The notes beneath the pieces are model-generated. The model was not told the DNA's origin. It saw only the letters and a list, made by a program, of their open reading frames with translations, and did not search any database. From the NCBI RefSeq assembly GCF_027580225.2, contig NC_073358.2, positions 47,640,001 to 47,704,000 on the forward strand: a DNA stretch of 64,000 nt. The letters are read 5' to 3'. A program made the position numbers and the translations under genes. Source of the stretch: Misgurnus anguillicaudatus. Lineage: Eukaryota > Chordata > Actinopteri > Cypriniformes > Cobitidae. Below are positions 9,387 to 20,855 of this stretch, one piece after another. Numbering within the stretch: position 1 is the first letter of the stretch; each line of letters opens with the position of its first letter.

Positions 9387-12300
9387 CTGTGGGAGAGACA
9401 TTCAAATGTAAGGTATATAGGTATAAGACTTTTTTAAGATGTAAAATTAATCTTTGGTGTCCCCAGAGTGCGTATGTGAAGCTCAAAATACCATATAGAT
9501 AATTTTTTATAACATGATTAATTTGCCACTTTGTAGGTGTGAGCAAAAATATGCTGTTTTGGGTGTGTCCCTTTAAATGCAAATGAGGTATTATCCCCTT
9601 CTGACATCACAAGTGGAGCCAAATTTCAATGACCTATTTTTTCACTTTGTTACTGGGTTGATCTTAATCACATTTTCTTGGTATATAGAAGCACTGGGGA
9701 CCCAATTATAGCACTTAAACATGGAAAAAGTCAGATTTTCATGATATGTCCCCTTTAATATACCCCAATAAATAAGCTCATGATTCATGAAAAGAATAAA
9801 AGCAAACCTGCATGAAATGTTCAAATGTGACTCCCTCATAAAACTCATCTGGACCCTAACAGCAACAACAGATATCAAGTACAAAATCACATTACATTGC
9901 ACATTTAGTTTCAAACACATAAATCATAGATCATGGGAAACAATACCGTACCATTCGACCCACTGTTACGCTGGCAACCTCCAGCATGGCAGCATCTGCA
10001 ATCGCTTTTGCCGTTTCTATCTCTATGGTTTCATTACTAGACAGCAGCTTTTCAACCACCTTCAATCAGAAAAACACACAGGTCATGTGACTAGTTGTGA
10101 ATAGTACAAATATAAAGTGAGAAGTTATAAATCTTACGTGTCTATATTCGTCTAAAGTGATGAAGCCATCATTGTCAGTGTCATGCATGTTAAACAGAAC
10201 TGTAGGAGAAAATGAACCATTAGTGTAATTAGCATTTTCCCCTTTATAAAACTAAAAACACAGTCTACTTTTACTTAATGGCATACTAGGCTTTATGACC
10301 AGCTGGACCACTTCCCGAACTTCAGCCACCTCCCCGCTTCCCGTCCGCCACCATTGGACAAACTGATTAATCCAGGTGTGCCTGACCTCAGTAGTCACAA
10401 CAACAATAATCAGACACACCTGGATTAATCAGTTTGTCCAAAAATGGAAGACAGAAACAAGGAGCTGGCTGAAGTTCAGAAAGTAGTGCAGCTGGGCATA
10501 AAGCCAATTAAGTTAAATAAATTATTTTTCTTTGGAAAACATACATTCCGAAGCATATTTTCATAATTTTTATTTTATTACATTTCATAAACACACGTGT
10601 TTGTTTTACATTTAATATTTAAGTACATTAACATACTTTTACTCAAGTAAAAGTACACAATTTTAATGTAATTAGGTATTAAATCAATTTTAATATGCAA
10701 TATTAAAGAATACACAGTATGATTATATGCTTTAGAATGTAGTAAAGTAATTTTTTTCCTAATACAAACATCCTAATAAAGCACAGCTGCTGTAAAAATG
10801 TAGAGTATTGTCCACCTCTGCTATCAAAAGTCCAACTAAATTTAACTTAAGCTGATAATAGTCAGTTTTACTGTCATTTTCACAGCAGCCCCTATGAAAA
10901 CCAGCCATTTTGTTGCACGTTTTGCCACTCAACGGGGCGAGCTCTCGCGTGGTCACGTGGAAAAGTGACGTCAATGCATACCCTCTATTCATCTCGGAAT
11001 CACGTGAGACTCACTTCACGCTTCACAAAAATTCCCCGCCTGAACTTGTTCAGTCGGTGAAAAGAAACAAACAAAGCTGAGAAACGTGTTTGCTGGCGTT
11101 TGTGATTTAGGCGTTACATGTCATTTGCCATTGTTACATATATCAAATTTAATAATTAAAGCAATACGCCCTTAGCATATGTGTATGCCCCACGTCATGA
11201 TGTTTAACGCCCCATAGCTGTTTAAAACTACTAACTGTACACCACGTTCACTAGCATTATTATTTTAATAAAATTACTATTTGATCTGGCAAGGTTTCAT
11301 AAAATAAACAGTCAACACCAAAAACATATGAAAAATATTCTTCCGCCAGTCAATGTAGTGCCTCAGAAACAAACAAAGTGCAGCGCACAGAAGCAGTGGC
11401 GTAGTATGATGTGTGCGTGATTGATACGTTTCTAGATCAGTGGATCTCAACCTTTTTGCTTTAACGACTACTATTACTACAAAGATGTATGTTTGTTATA
11501 AAAATAATATTAATAGTAGATCATATACTTCATTTAACATACTACAATTCACGAGTTTACACGTAGGCTTGCTACATGATATCAAATAAAAGTCATTCGT
11601 ATATTAGTAATTTATGTATATTTAGCGTGCTGTCAGAGAACCCTAAAGACCAGCATATTAGATGGTAATCTCCCAGCTTTTGGTTTTAGCTGGTTTTACA
11701 AGCTGGTTTTTGGTCACTTATTAAGCTGGTCTAGCTGGATTTAGCTGGTCAGACTGGAAGACCAGCTGACCCACTAGCTTGACCAGCTTTGCCAGACTGG
11801 GAGGACCATCTTAAACCAGCTAAAACCAGCTACCAGCTTATGCTAGTCTCAGGGGTGCTGTAAAGGGGGGGGTAAACAATGATGATTCTCGGGGCCAACG
11901 AGTAATAGAGGGGGCCCAGAGATGCCCCCAAAATTGTGGTGCTAAAAATTTTTAATAGTAAAAATTATTAACTTTAAATTATTCTATTTGCTGTTTCCTG
12001 GTATCAAAAAATGTATTTGTTTAGGAAACACAAACGTCTGTGGGCCCCTTTCCCCCCTCTCAATTGTCATAAAATGGTTCAGTCTGCCCAAATTGTATAA
12101 TCCAGGCAACACAGCTTGACTTCACTTATAGTGCCGGCAGAATATCAACTTGACTCACAAGGAAGTGAAAATGCCTCAAAAATCTGGAAGTCAAAAATGG
12201 AAAAAGAAAAAAATTAGAAGTGAAAGAGGCAAAGGGTCGACATTATGTTACCCAATTTTTCACAAGAAAAGGTGGGCTTGTAAGTAGGCCTAAATTGTTA

Positions 12301-12549
12301 GTGGACCGCCCGTCCGTGACAATGATCTAGAGCTTAGATCGGGCCCAACAAATCAAGCCCGACCCTACCCGAGCCCGTGCACATTGTGTCCGAGCCCAGC
12401 CCGGCCCGACACGTTCACTGTAATTATAAAGCCCGAGCCCGATTTAAACCCGACCATTTTTAAAATGTCGTTATAACCAGGGCCGGCGCCAGATTTTTTA
12501 ACGCAGGAGCTGCTGATTATTTAGGCTACAGGGGAGCACCTGCTGCACA

Positions 12550-12604
<55 letters not shown>

Positions 12605-15600
12605 ATATAATATAATATAATATAATATAATATAATATAATATAATATAATATACATAAATACTATTAATAAGTGAGCAAAAACTGGTCACTCAATATTA
12701 AATATTAAATAATTTTAATTATCATAATTAAAGTTTTAATTGTATTACATTTAACAAGCACAACATTCAGCATTCAATCAAATATTCTTAAAGATTAATT
12801 ATTATTAATAATGTTATTTCAACATAATATGTGTGTGGGCAACAAGCAAGATGTGCATTTGTAAATTCGGTGACAGCGTGTGTTGCGAGTTTCAAATAGT
12901 GTAATAACGCAGCGCGCCGGCGCTCATGTCATTATTATATTGTCTGCTATATTGCTTTTTATGTATTAAATCCAGGCAATTGGTTGATAAAAAATGTATT
13001 AAAATTAAGATACAATTAATACTAAACGAAATTTACTTTAAAGAAAAACTTTCTTCAAAACTTAAAACTAAATGTGCTTATTTAATGGCTTAAACACGTA
13101 GGCTATACTACAAGCTCTCTTTTTGTACAAATTGCAGAACATTAATTTAATTCTGAATTTTGCAAATGTTGAAATACATTTTTCTGTGCATAGTAAAACA
13201 TATCTATAACATTTATCAAGTTTATAATTGTGCGTGCATTTATTATTATCTTGATGAATAATACGACAAGAAAGAAGCATGTAAACTGCGTTGTTTGTTT
13301 ATTAAGAAACAACTGAATGGATCCTAAATGGATTGAAATTTCGAATAAAGAAACATAAAAAAATAAAATAAACCGTGAACAATGATGAACACAGAAAATA
13401 ATGGCCTAAGATTATATGCCTACTACTTTAATAAATTTAAACAATGTTTTAGAACATATAATATTTTATAATATAATTTTAAACATTATAAATATTTTTA
13501 AAGCCTATTAGAAAACGTAGGCATATAGTGCAAAAACGCTGCTCCATTCTGGTAGCCTCCTGCCTGTGTATGAGCCTGTAGATTAAGAGAAATTGATTAG
13601 GCCAAGTAAGGCTGCCTGCATTTATGTAATAATTATATAATGTCATATTCATCACAAAGCTATAGCTACTTACATGGTTCTACATGTTGTCATGCAAGAA
13701 CAAGATTGCGTCGACAGTTTCTGGTTTCAGAGCGGTCCTCTGCTCTATCGTTCGGCCAGCTGTGCTGAACACCCGTTCGCTGCTGCTGCTGCTTGCTGGA
13801 ATGCAGAGGACGGATAGTTTTGGGTACACCAATCCGTTCACTTTCCACCATTTCAGTAGATCCCGGTCGTCATCCATGGCATGCTTTTGTGAATTGAAGC
13901 GTGAAGCCAGTACTGCTCGTTGCACCGTGAGCCACCGCAGCATCTTCCGCGCAGTTACACTGTGCAGCACGCACAGCAGGTGTGATGCGTTACGTGTTCG
14001 AGACTCCGAGTGAACGAGATGCTGCGCATGACATGTGCCCGACCCGACCCGAGGATGTGGCTGGAAATTTCGGCCCGACCCGGCCCGCGGGTCGGGTCGG
14101 GTCGAGTCCGGGTTCGGGCTCGGGCAGAGAATCTAAGCTCTGATCGTAGCTTGCGGCACTTTTCTGTGCTAACGCGCACGCTTTGTAAACGAGGCCCCAG
14201 GTCTCTACGGTAGCATTTTTCGACAAGTAAGCACGTTTATTTATGCACGTGATTTATTTAGACAAAGTTATTGACTATGCACATTTCAAACGGTCAAAAT
14301 GACGCCTTGTTTGTTCTAGTGTTAAAGATAATTACCACACTGCAAAAAAATGATTTTCAAAAAAAAATTCTTAGTATTTTTGTCTTGTTTTCAGTAAAAA
14401 TATCTAAAATTTCTTAAATAAAGATGCTTTTTAATGATGAGCAAAACGACCCAAGAAAATAAGTCTAGTTTTAGACCAAAAATATTACATTTAAGGGATT
14501 TCGTGCATAAAACAAGCAAAAAAAATCTGCCAATGGAATAAGCAAAAAAATCTTGAACATTTTTCTTAAACACTAAATTCAAGAAAAATTTGCTTACCCC
14601 ATTGGCAGACTTTTTTGCTTGTTTTATGCACAAAATCCCTTAAATGTAATATTTTTGGTCTAAAAACTAGACTTATTTTCTTGGGTCGTTTTGCTCATCA
14701 AGAAAAAGCATCTTAATTTTTCTTACGATTTTTGTCTTGTTTTCAGTAGAAATATCTAAAAATTCTTAAATTAAGATGCTTTTTCTTGATGAGCAAAATG
14801 ACCTAAGTAAATGAGTCTAGTTTTAAGACAAATTAATATACAATTTAAGTGAAATTGTCCTTAAAACGAGCAAAATGATCTGCCAATGGGGTGAGAAAAA
14901 AATTGTAAAATAAGATTTCTTTTTTCTTAAACACTTAATTCAAGTAAAATTTTCTTACCCCATTGGTAGTCAAAATACCATAAAAGCGCATGATTTTATG
15001 TACATTAATATGAAAAAAGTCTCAGCTGTGTTGGGGGCCCTGTCAAGATTCTTTTCATGGGGCCCAAAATCCTTAGCAGCGCCCCTGGCTAGTCTTAGCT
15101 GGATTTTGTAGTAGGGCTCTGAGCTTGGAATTTGGCCCGAACCCAGAGTACTACACCTCCTTAACTGTGAAAAGAAACCAGCCAAGAGTGAGGTGATGGG
15201 ATGTGGATTGGATGCTGTGAAACTTGTAGCGGGATGAAGGTGAGAGATGGATTTATATACCGGCTTCCTCTTGCACTGATTGGTTGATTACATAAACGTG
15301 CACCTCCTGAATTTTGTTAAATAAAACTTAATTTTTTTGAGACGTATATGGGCATAAGGCATAGTAGATGAATTGGGATTTAAGCTTATCCTTACAACGT
15401 AATTTCTCCTTCCGTGTTTTTTGCTTGTCATCTTCACCGGTGCGCTGTTTGGATGGTGTGAAGAATGCCAGAATGGTCAGGAATTCCTCAAATCCGATCT
15501 CGTCCAGATAGCCTTCCCCCTCCTGACCCAAGTTCCTGAAGAAAAAAATCCATTACCGCATGTAGCGTCCCACCTTTTATCAAAGAAGGCCTCGATGATC

Positions 15601-17904
15601 TTTTTCCGGATTGGGTTCAGAGCCAAATTCTCAATATTCTCAAGATGTTCTCGTCTAAAAAGGGAAAACCGATCACTTTATTTTTAGATGAAGTATCCCT
15701 ACTAATAAATTACATTAATCAATTAAGACAGTACCTTAAAGTTCCTTCATCTTGTGTCAGGTACTCAAATCTGTTGTGGAGGTTTTTAATCTGCTCTATG
15801 GAAACTAAAGTGGGGAAAAGTAAATAAGAATAGTTTAAAAACAGATTATTAGGATGATGGTTAACAGCTGAAAGAGGTCAGCAGGATTTATATTCTAGTT
15901 ATGTGTGGGTTGGGTGCTAGACAAATCAATGATAATGAATTAAACTGTAAAACTGAAACTATAAGGGAAAGAGAGCAACAATAAATTCTGCAAAACATTG
16001 TTAGAGGAATGAGTACGGTAGTAGTGCTTGTAGATAAACACCAGAGATGAAAGTCTTCAAACAATTGGTCAGTCACAATATTGTGTAGGTAAACTTTGTT
16101 CCTATATAATTCATAGTTTCATAGTCATGTGACAAGCTCATTATGTAGTGTATATAAAGTATAAAGTAATATTTACAAGAATTAATACAATAAAGTAAAT
16201 TTAACATGATAAATGCATTTGAGATAGATTTGTTTGTGTTATGGTCCTATACGTTTTTTGTGTATTAGGCTACTGTAAATGTGTACATTTAATGTAATGT
16301 TAATGATATAGTATTGGTAAATATTGTAACCATCAGTACGCAGTCTACTGCAAGGTTGATTTCTGTAAAAAGTATAAAGGTTACAAATATGGACATCTAA
16401 ACTACCCTACGGCTATTGTGTGACCCCAAAAAAGTTAACAGCCCTGTTAAAACTGTTATAGTTTGTTGAGCAGCTAGTTTTGGGGAAAAAACTTTTGTAA
16501 TGTCTATTAATAAAAATAACACATTGATTGCAAAAACTATTGCAAAAACACTTCTTGTACACAATTCGTCCGAACCCCCATGTAACGTGGGCGGCTTGTC
16601 ACAACATGTATTTAGCCCGTCATGTGTGCGTGTCTCATCATGTGAAAATATGTGTACATCGCGTCTTGTAAACTTATATGCATCACGCTATATGTCAAAA
16701 GACACTTCAGAGGGGTTTATAATAAAAGAGACGCTTACGCTTGCCAGATACTCGCTTAATCTCAGAGTTTAATGTTGAGTTAGTGTCTTGCGAGTATTTT
16801 GTAAATGTGAGCGTCTCTTTTGTCAATAACCCTTTCGAAGCATGTGCAGCAGGCACGTATTTTGACAACACGCACGATGCACACGGTTCACATGATGCAA
16901 CAAACACACGACGAGCAACACGCGTAACACTACAAACACATATTTTGAATTCGCGCTTCTCGGAAGAGAAGTCACTGGCCACCACTGACAGTTACGTCAA
17001 ATAAAAAACGTTATATAAAAAGCAGTGATTATTAAATATTAAATAGTAACCGAATAAATACAAGGCATAAAAACTGACTAAATGTACACTGTAAAAAATA
17101 CTTTGCTGCCTTACATTTTTTTTTTGAATCAACTCGATTTTTACAAGTAATTTCAACTTACTTTTATTTATCTTTACTAGAGATGAGTTGTTATAACTAC
17201 AGGTGAGTTGTTATAACTTATAAAATCAAGTTGACTTTTCTCAACTATATTTTATAAGTTGTGACAACTCATCTCTGTTGACATGACTTGTAAATCTGAG
17301 TCAATTTAACAAACAATGTTAAGGCAGCAAAGTATTTTTTACAGTGTAGAGTTAAAAATAAATAGCCTTTTATTCAATTCTGTCATAATGTTTTGATAAT
17401 ATATGATGTTTTTTAATGTCATCAGTCAACATTAATTTAAAGATCATGCGGATGATTTAGTGTTCATGTGTAGAGCAATTGAAAACACCATCATTTTAAG
17501 CAAGGCAACTTAAAAAAAGCAGTTAGGCAATGCCAGTCTTTCCAGTGTTCTCTGGGTCAAATTTTGCATCTAAAGTGAAGTTAAAAATCAAGAAATTTGG
17601 GTAAATTGAGAACCGTATGACAGATGCAGAGTTAAACCTCTTAACTTTCATTAATGTCATTATCACCAAACATTACAGATAGAGCCAATTTAAACAAGTA
17701 TGTACTATATTAAAGTACTGTATGCATGCTTACAAATCTCTTTGCATTGTTATTTAAGTATTAGCTAGCGATAACCTTAGTTAAAATCATTTATGAAAGT
17801 TTTTAAATCATTCTTCTGTAAATAAAATGCGTATAACACTTACAGCCGGTTTTGTCAGACAGATGTTGAAACTCATGAGGTTGTCCAGACTGGGAAGCCC
17901 CCAT
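9297..17904 (-). CDS. tesc: Tescalcin (calcineurin B homologous protein 3), complete, 8 coding exons
   Basis: Exons in coding order: 17844-17904, 15735-15804, 15574-15654, 15396-15535, 10138-10199, 9952-10059, 9808-9855, 9297-9386. They sum to 660 nt (219 codons plus stop; human is 214). All junctions are GT-AG and in phase. The protein starts MGASQSG, so Gly2 is a likely N-myristoylation site. One canonical EF-hand loop, DTDNDGFITLDE, spans residues 124-135; the other EF-like regions lack full Ca2+ ligands. NPIRKKIIEAFFDKRNLG, KTRKEKLRFLFN and TAKAIADAAMLEVASV match tescalcin. The family is a Ca2+/Mg2+-binding partner of the Na+/H+ exchanger NHE1 and can inhibit calcineurin. The start is the only Met that gives a consensus myristoylation motif. 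The last exon is in the frame reading GLEIETTMNINFWN; an overlapping minus-strand frame ending DRDHDEH is wrong. It lies tail-to-tail with fbxw8. Confidence 0.93.
9808..9855 (-). CDS. tesc: tesc coding exon 7 (48 nt)
   Basis: Residues 175-190, GPDEFYEGVTFEHFMQ, aligning with human EPDQVYEGITFEDFLK without gaps. Acceptor CTGTTAG, donor GTTTGC (weak but GT). Confidence 0.88.
9952..10059 (-). CDS. tesc: tesc coding exon 6
   Basis: Residues 139-174, VVEKLLSSNETIEIETAKAI then ADAAMLEVASVTVGRM. Acceptor GATTGAAG, donor GTACGG. Phase 0 at both ends. Confidence 0.92.
10138..10199 (-). CDS. tesc: tesc coding exon 5 (EF-hand loop)
   Basis: Residues 118-138, with the canonical 12-residue Ca2+ loop DTDNDGFITLDE. 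Acceptor CTACAG, donor GTAAG. Confidence 0.92.
10289..10506. mobile_element. Near-perfect fold-back MITE in tesc
   Basis: GGCTTTATGACCAGCTGGAC and GAACTTCAGCCACCTCC at the left are mirrored by GGAGCTGGCTGAAGTTC and CAGCTGGGCATAAAGCC at the right. The centre also pairs (GACAAACTGATTAATCCAGG and CCTGGATTAATCAGTTTGTC). About 218 bp. Confidence 0.7.
10507..11644. other. tesc intron, no recognisable element
   Basis: AT-rich except for a GC-richer patch at about 10880-11060 containing GCTCTCGCGTGGTCACGTGG. No gene or defined repeat seen. Confidence 0.5.
11645..11849. repeat. AGCTGGT-rich repeat, left part
   Basis: Clustered AGCTGGT/ACCAGCT motifs in both orientations. The repeat is split by the hAT insertion at 11850-15087 and resumes with TAGTCTTAGCTGGATTT at about 15091. 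Confidence 0.6.
12553..12652. repeat. AT microsatellite, (TA)n then (TATAA)n
   Basis: About 48 bases of TA dinucleotide followed by about 50 bases of TATAA pentanucleotide repeats. Confidence 0.9.
13680..13970 (-). pseudogene. hAT transposase, C-terminal dimerisation domain fragment
   Basis: A 96-codon minus-strand ORF contains LLKWWKVNGLVYPKLSVLC, then IPASSSSSERVFSTAGRT, then PETVDAILFLHDN. The W..... P.L .. SSERVFS.AG ... LFLH/N pattern is the conserved hAT-family dimerisation domain. The N-terminal zinc finger and catalytic core are missing, so it cannot be an active transposase. Confidence 0.85.
14338..14966. repeat. CACTGCAAAAA-family repeat, copy in tesc
   Basis: Starts CACACTGCAAAAAAATGATT and alternates inverted AGATGCTTTT...GATGAGC units with CCATTGGCAGA cores, as at 1005-1640. 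Confidence 0.6.
15396..15535 (-). CDS. tesc: tesc coding exon 4
   Basis: Residues 71-118: first EF-like region EGYLDEIGFEEFLTILAFF, then a basic/acidic linker EDDKQKTRKEKLR. Acceptor CTTCAG, donor GTAAGG. Confidence 0.92.
15574..15654 (-). CDS. tesc: tesc coding exon 3
   Basis: Residues 44-71, ENLALNPIRKKIIEAFFDK. Acceptor TTTTTAG, donor GTGGGA. Confidence 0.9.
15735..15804 (-). CDS. tesc: tesc coding exon 2
   Basis: Residues 21-44, SIEQIKNLHNRFEYLTQDEG. Acceptor CTTTAG, donor GTACTG. Confidence 0.9.
15807..17086 (-). other. tesc intron 1 (3' part)
   Basis: Mostly unrecognised AT-rich sequence. It contains an inverted repeat at about 16706-16838 with arms AAAAGAGACGCTTACGC and GTGAGCGTCTCTTTTG, probably an old hairpin element. 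Overlapping ORFs there on both strands are shadows of the palindrome. Confidence 0.5.
17087..17346. mobile_element. MITE with CACTGTAAAAAATA ends
   Basis: CACTGTAAAAAATACTTTGC and GCAAAGTATTTTTTACAGTG are perfect inverted ends of a 260-bp element flanked by TA on both sides, as expected for Tc1/mariner-type insertion. The interior is a GAGTTGT/ACAACTC palindrome. A diverged relative may lie at 42600-42905. Confidence 0.75.
17347..17843 (-). other. tesc intron 1 (5' part), nothing recognised
   Basis: AT-rich sequence ending at the exon 1 donor. No repeat or gene signal seen. Confidence 0.5.
17844..17904 (-). CDS. tesc: tesc coding exon 1
   Basis: Encodes residues 1-20 plus one base: MGASQSGQPHEFQHLSDKTG. 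The donor is GTAAGT (17838-17843). Confidence 0.9.
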
Positions 17905-18509
17905 GATGAAGTCCTTCAGTGAAGAGCAGATAAGACAAACTGAGAATAAGCCAAACCTGTTCCCAACTTTCCAAAAAAGATCCTCCCCTATTGCGAAATA
18001 TGTAAATTTGGTCTATCTCTGTCTCTCAGCAGCTTGTTTGAATTTTACCTCAGGGATTAAAAAATAGCTATTCATTTATTATATGTATTATATTTCATGC
18101 CAACTGTAGTGTAGAAATGTTTTGTGCAAATTTTTATCATTGGCTTTCTGACAAATTAAATATTTGGGGTATGTATATGAAATATTTATAACATGACATG
18201 ATTATTTCATTTTAAATAGTATTATAGTTAAAGTTAAAATTGCATACAAATATAACACACACAAAATGCTATGACCTAAAAATAGTTTGTTTCCTGGAAA
18301 ATCAAACGGTGTATATTGTAAAACACTGGTGCATGCATAACTCGTATCCCAGCATTTCTATAAGCTAATGGATTTGTTTAAAATGCCAGATGTGGGTCCA
18401 CGTATTTGCATAGTAAATATTTGAGGTAGTGTATTAAAAATGTCAAACACACGTAGCCTTGTTTACAGAAGAAACTCTGCCCAGACTTCTGGTTTAACTT
18501 GGTGTATAG
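17905..18509. other. tesc upstream region
   Basis: Putative promoter and 5' UTR side of tesc. No TATA box in a convincing position and no CpG-rich block; the transcription start cannot be placed. Confidence 0.35.
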
Positions 18510-18807
18510 CAGTGTTTCTCAAACTTTTTCTGCCAGTCCCCATTTTGGAGGTGGGGAAGGGTTTCAAGCCCCACCTGTTCCAATCGCCCCAACAAAATCG
18601 TAATCAGCTAGGCTTTAAGTTACCGCGTGACATTTTCTACAGTCTGATTTATTTAAGTTTTAAGCTAGGTTTATGTTTAAATGTGCCGTTTTGAGTGTAT
18701 GGTCAATAAATAATTGAATTAATAGATTTTCTCCCATTTGTCACGCCCCACTTGTAATGTTCCTATTCCCCACCAGTGGGGCCCGCCCCACACTTTGAGA
18801 AACACTG
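18510..18807. mobile_element. Short hAT MITE (CAGTGTTTCTCAAAC)
   Basis: The 8-bp target duplication GTGTATAG is perfect (18502-18509 and 18808-18815). Ends are CAGTGTTTCTCAAACTTTTT and CACTTTGAGAAACACTG. Confidence 0.85.
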
Positions 18808-18908
18808 GTGTATAGCCATACATACATGCACATATAAATGATAATTTTTTCTTCATGAAGGGCTGAGAAGTTGGTTTGCACTCCCAGAAAGCAATATTCA
18901 TTTCACAT

Positions 18909-19098
18909 TGGGTCTCCAACGTTGTTCCTGGAGGGCACCTTGTCCTGCATATTTTAGTTCCAACCCTAACGTTACTCCAACGCCTGCCTCTTATTTTTAG
19001 GTAGCCCTGAACAACTTGATTAGCAGGTTCAGGTGTGTTTGACTGGGGTTGGAACTGAAATTTGTAGGACAAGTGCCCAGTTCCAGGAAAAGGGAGAC
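18909..19098. mobile_element. Fold-back hAT-like MITE (GGGTCTCCAAC)
   Basis: GGGTCTCCAACGTTGTTCCT and GTTCCAACCCTAA are mirrored by GGGGTTGGAACTG and CCAGGAAAAGGGAGACC. A fragment of a second copy starts at about 19122. Confidence 0.6.
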
Positions 19099-19931
19099 CA
19101 ATCCAATGGGTCTAGGTCAGGGGTAGAAAAGATCGGTCCTGCAGAGTTTAGCTCCAACCGTAATTAAACAGGATTGCGGCTCTAAAGGACCGAATTTGAA
19201 GTCCGTGTAAAGTCCGATATTAAATGTGTTCTCCGTTTGTCACACCACAGAAAATGTGTTATTAACCACCTAGCCAAATTTTAATGATTAATAAAACGCC
19301 AAATAAAAAATAAGTTATCAAAATCTTAAAAAACAGACAGGTTTGTCTGCTTTTAAAGGCTGGGGGCGTGTCCGTTGTCGGCGCGGAAGCCACGCCCACT
19401 CATAGGAAGCTTCCGTCTCTCTCAACTTTTAACCTGAATGGATGCTCGCGTTCCAAACTTGAATTTGGTTACATGTCGTTTTTGACTAAATAACTTGTGA
19501 GATGTATGATATTACATCATGTAAACAAAGTCAACAGTAATTACAAAGTGTTTTGTTTAACTTATTTATTGCATTTATTTTTTGGCCGTAGTCTAAACGA
19601 ACGTCTGGGACCTTTCAACAGCTATTATACGTCTTTTAAAGGCAAAATTGCTAGCTGGGCTATGTGTTAAACATGCCTCAGAAAAATACACTCTGGTTTT
19701 TTTTAAACACAAAACACTTATAATAGTAATAAATAAACTACAATAAATAACTAGACCACCGAATTTTCAAGCAACTTCTTTTATTGTGATTCATTTTTAT
19801 TCTCAATATTCTCATATTTACAACCACTATGAGCCAAGACTTTCTTGAGCCACCCATTTTTTTTTGTGGAAATAAACAATACAAAATATTTTAGACATTT
19901 TTTAATGTCATGTGAAGTGCATGTTTGTTAA
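19099..19931. other. Intergenic tesc-fbxo21, no gene seen
   Basis: Contains a SINE/MITE fragment at 19122-19200 and a GC-richer patch GGGGGCGTGTCCGTTGTCGG near 19363. No coding signal. Confidence 0.5.
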
Positions 19932-20436
19932 AGGGGTAGTTCACCCAAAAAAATTTAAATTCTGTCATTTACTGACCCTCATGTTGTTCTAAACCTGTTT
20001 TTTTTTTTTCGATGAACACAAAAGAAGATATTTTGATAAAAATTATATAAGCACACAGTTGATGGTACCCATTGACTTCCATAGTAGGGAAACAAATATT
20101 ATGGAAGTATTGTGATACTTTGATAAATGATTGTAAGCACACAGTTGACAGTACCCATTGACTTCCATAGTAGGAAAACAAATATTATGCAAATATATTG
20201 TGATAAATAATGAAGAAGATATATTGATAAATGATGGTAAGCACACAGTTGATGGTACCAATTGAATTCCATCATATTTGTTTTTTCTACTATGAAAGTA
20301 AATGGTTATCATAAGCTGTGTGCTTATTATCATTTATCAAAATATCTTCTTTTTGTGTTCATGACAAAAAAGTAATTCATACAGGTTCAGGATGAGAAAA
20401 TAATAACAGAATTTTAATTTTTGGGTGAACGATCAC
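19932..20436. mobile_element. TTAA-type MITE (GGGGTAGTTCACCC family)
   Basis: TTAA at 19928-19931 and 20437-20440. The left end AGGGGTAGTTCACCC pairs with the right end GGGTGAACGATCACT. The interior contains three copies of a unit reading GTAAGCACACAGTTGA, and both arms share AGAAGATATTTTGAT-type sequence. This is a very common cyprinid repeat. Confidence 0.7.
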
Positions 20437-20440
20437 TTAA

Positions 20441-20855
20441 GGAGATGTAACATTAGTAGTGCATTAATTCAGTCAGGGCATATGCAGGGCAACAGGGATG
20501 AAATGTAGTAAAGTGGACCTGAAGCACATCACACATACACATATACAGATCCTTTATCATCTATTATTTTACATAGTTTACACATTACTGAAATACATTT
20601 TTAAGCATTCACACACATACTGTTACCTTACAACATTTTTCGTGTTTGTGGTTTGAGCACCGTCTACATGTGCAGCTGTGAGTGACAGCTGCAATTATAA
20701 CTGGATGTTGTACAAAGGAAATGACTACAGCTTTTGGCTTTATTAATACCAGTAAACTAGCGATTAGTCCCACGTCAGTGCTATTTAGTTAGTTCTTGTG
20801 GTGAGACTGTGTAAAAGTGGGTGAGCATTAACAGATGGGTGTTGACATTTCGTTT
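20441..20855 (-). other. fbxo21: Probable fbxo21 3' UTR
   Basis: Downstream of the stop on the minus strand. A candidate AATAAA poly(A) signal lies at 20739-20744 on the minus strand, about 112 bases after the stop. Confidence 0.4.

Larger units (their letters stand above)
12328..14142 (-). mobile_element. Inner hAT element with transposase remnant
   Basis: Left end TAGAGCTTAGATCGGGCCC and right end TCTAAGCTCTG are inverted, and both ends are rich in CCCGACCCG-type motifs. Target duplication is not clear. It carries a minus-strand ORF with the hAT C-terminal dimerisation motif (13680-13970) and an AT microsatellite. Confidence 0.7.
11850..15087. mobile_element. Outer hAT element holding nested insertions
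   Basis: The 8-bp target duplication GCTAGTCT is perfect (11842-11849 and 15088-15095). Ends are CAGGGGTGCTG and CAGCGCCCCTG, inverted. About 3.2 kb, of which most is later insertion: a second hAT at 12328-14142 and a CACTGCAAAAA repeat at 14338-14966. Confidence 0.8.

Noticed and set aside
9346..9582. 78-codon minus-strand ORF ending DRDHDEH
   Set aside because: It reads the last tesc exon in the wrong frame and runs into the intron. The frame with GLEIETTMN matches tescalcin and is in phase with exon 7.
13955..14226. Arg/Pro-rich ORFs on both strands
   Set aside because: They come from the CCCGACCCG-rich terminal region of the inner hAT element.
15328..15531. 67-codon minus-strand ORF as a separate gene
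   Set aside because: It is tesc exon 4 read through its donor into the intron.
16500..17004. Overlapping ORFs of 87-92 codons
   Set aside because: They cross an inverted repeat (about 16706-16838), show no known domain, and are open on both strands because of the palindrome.
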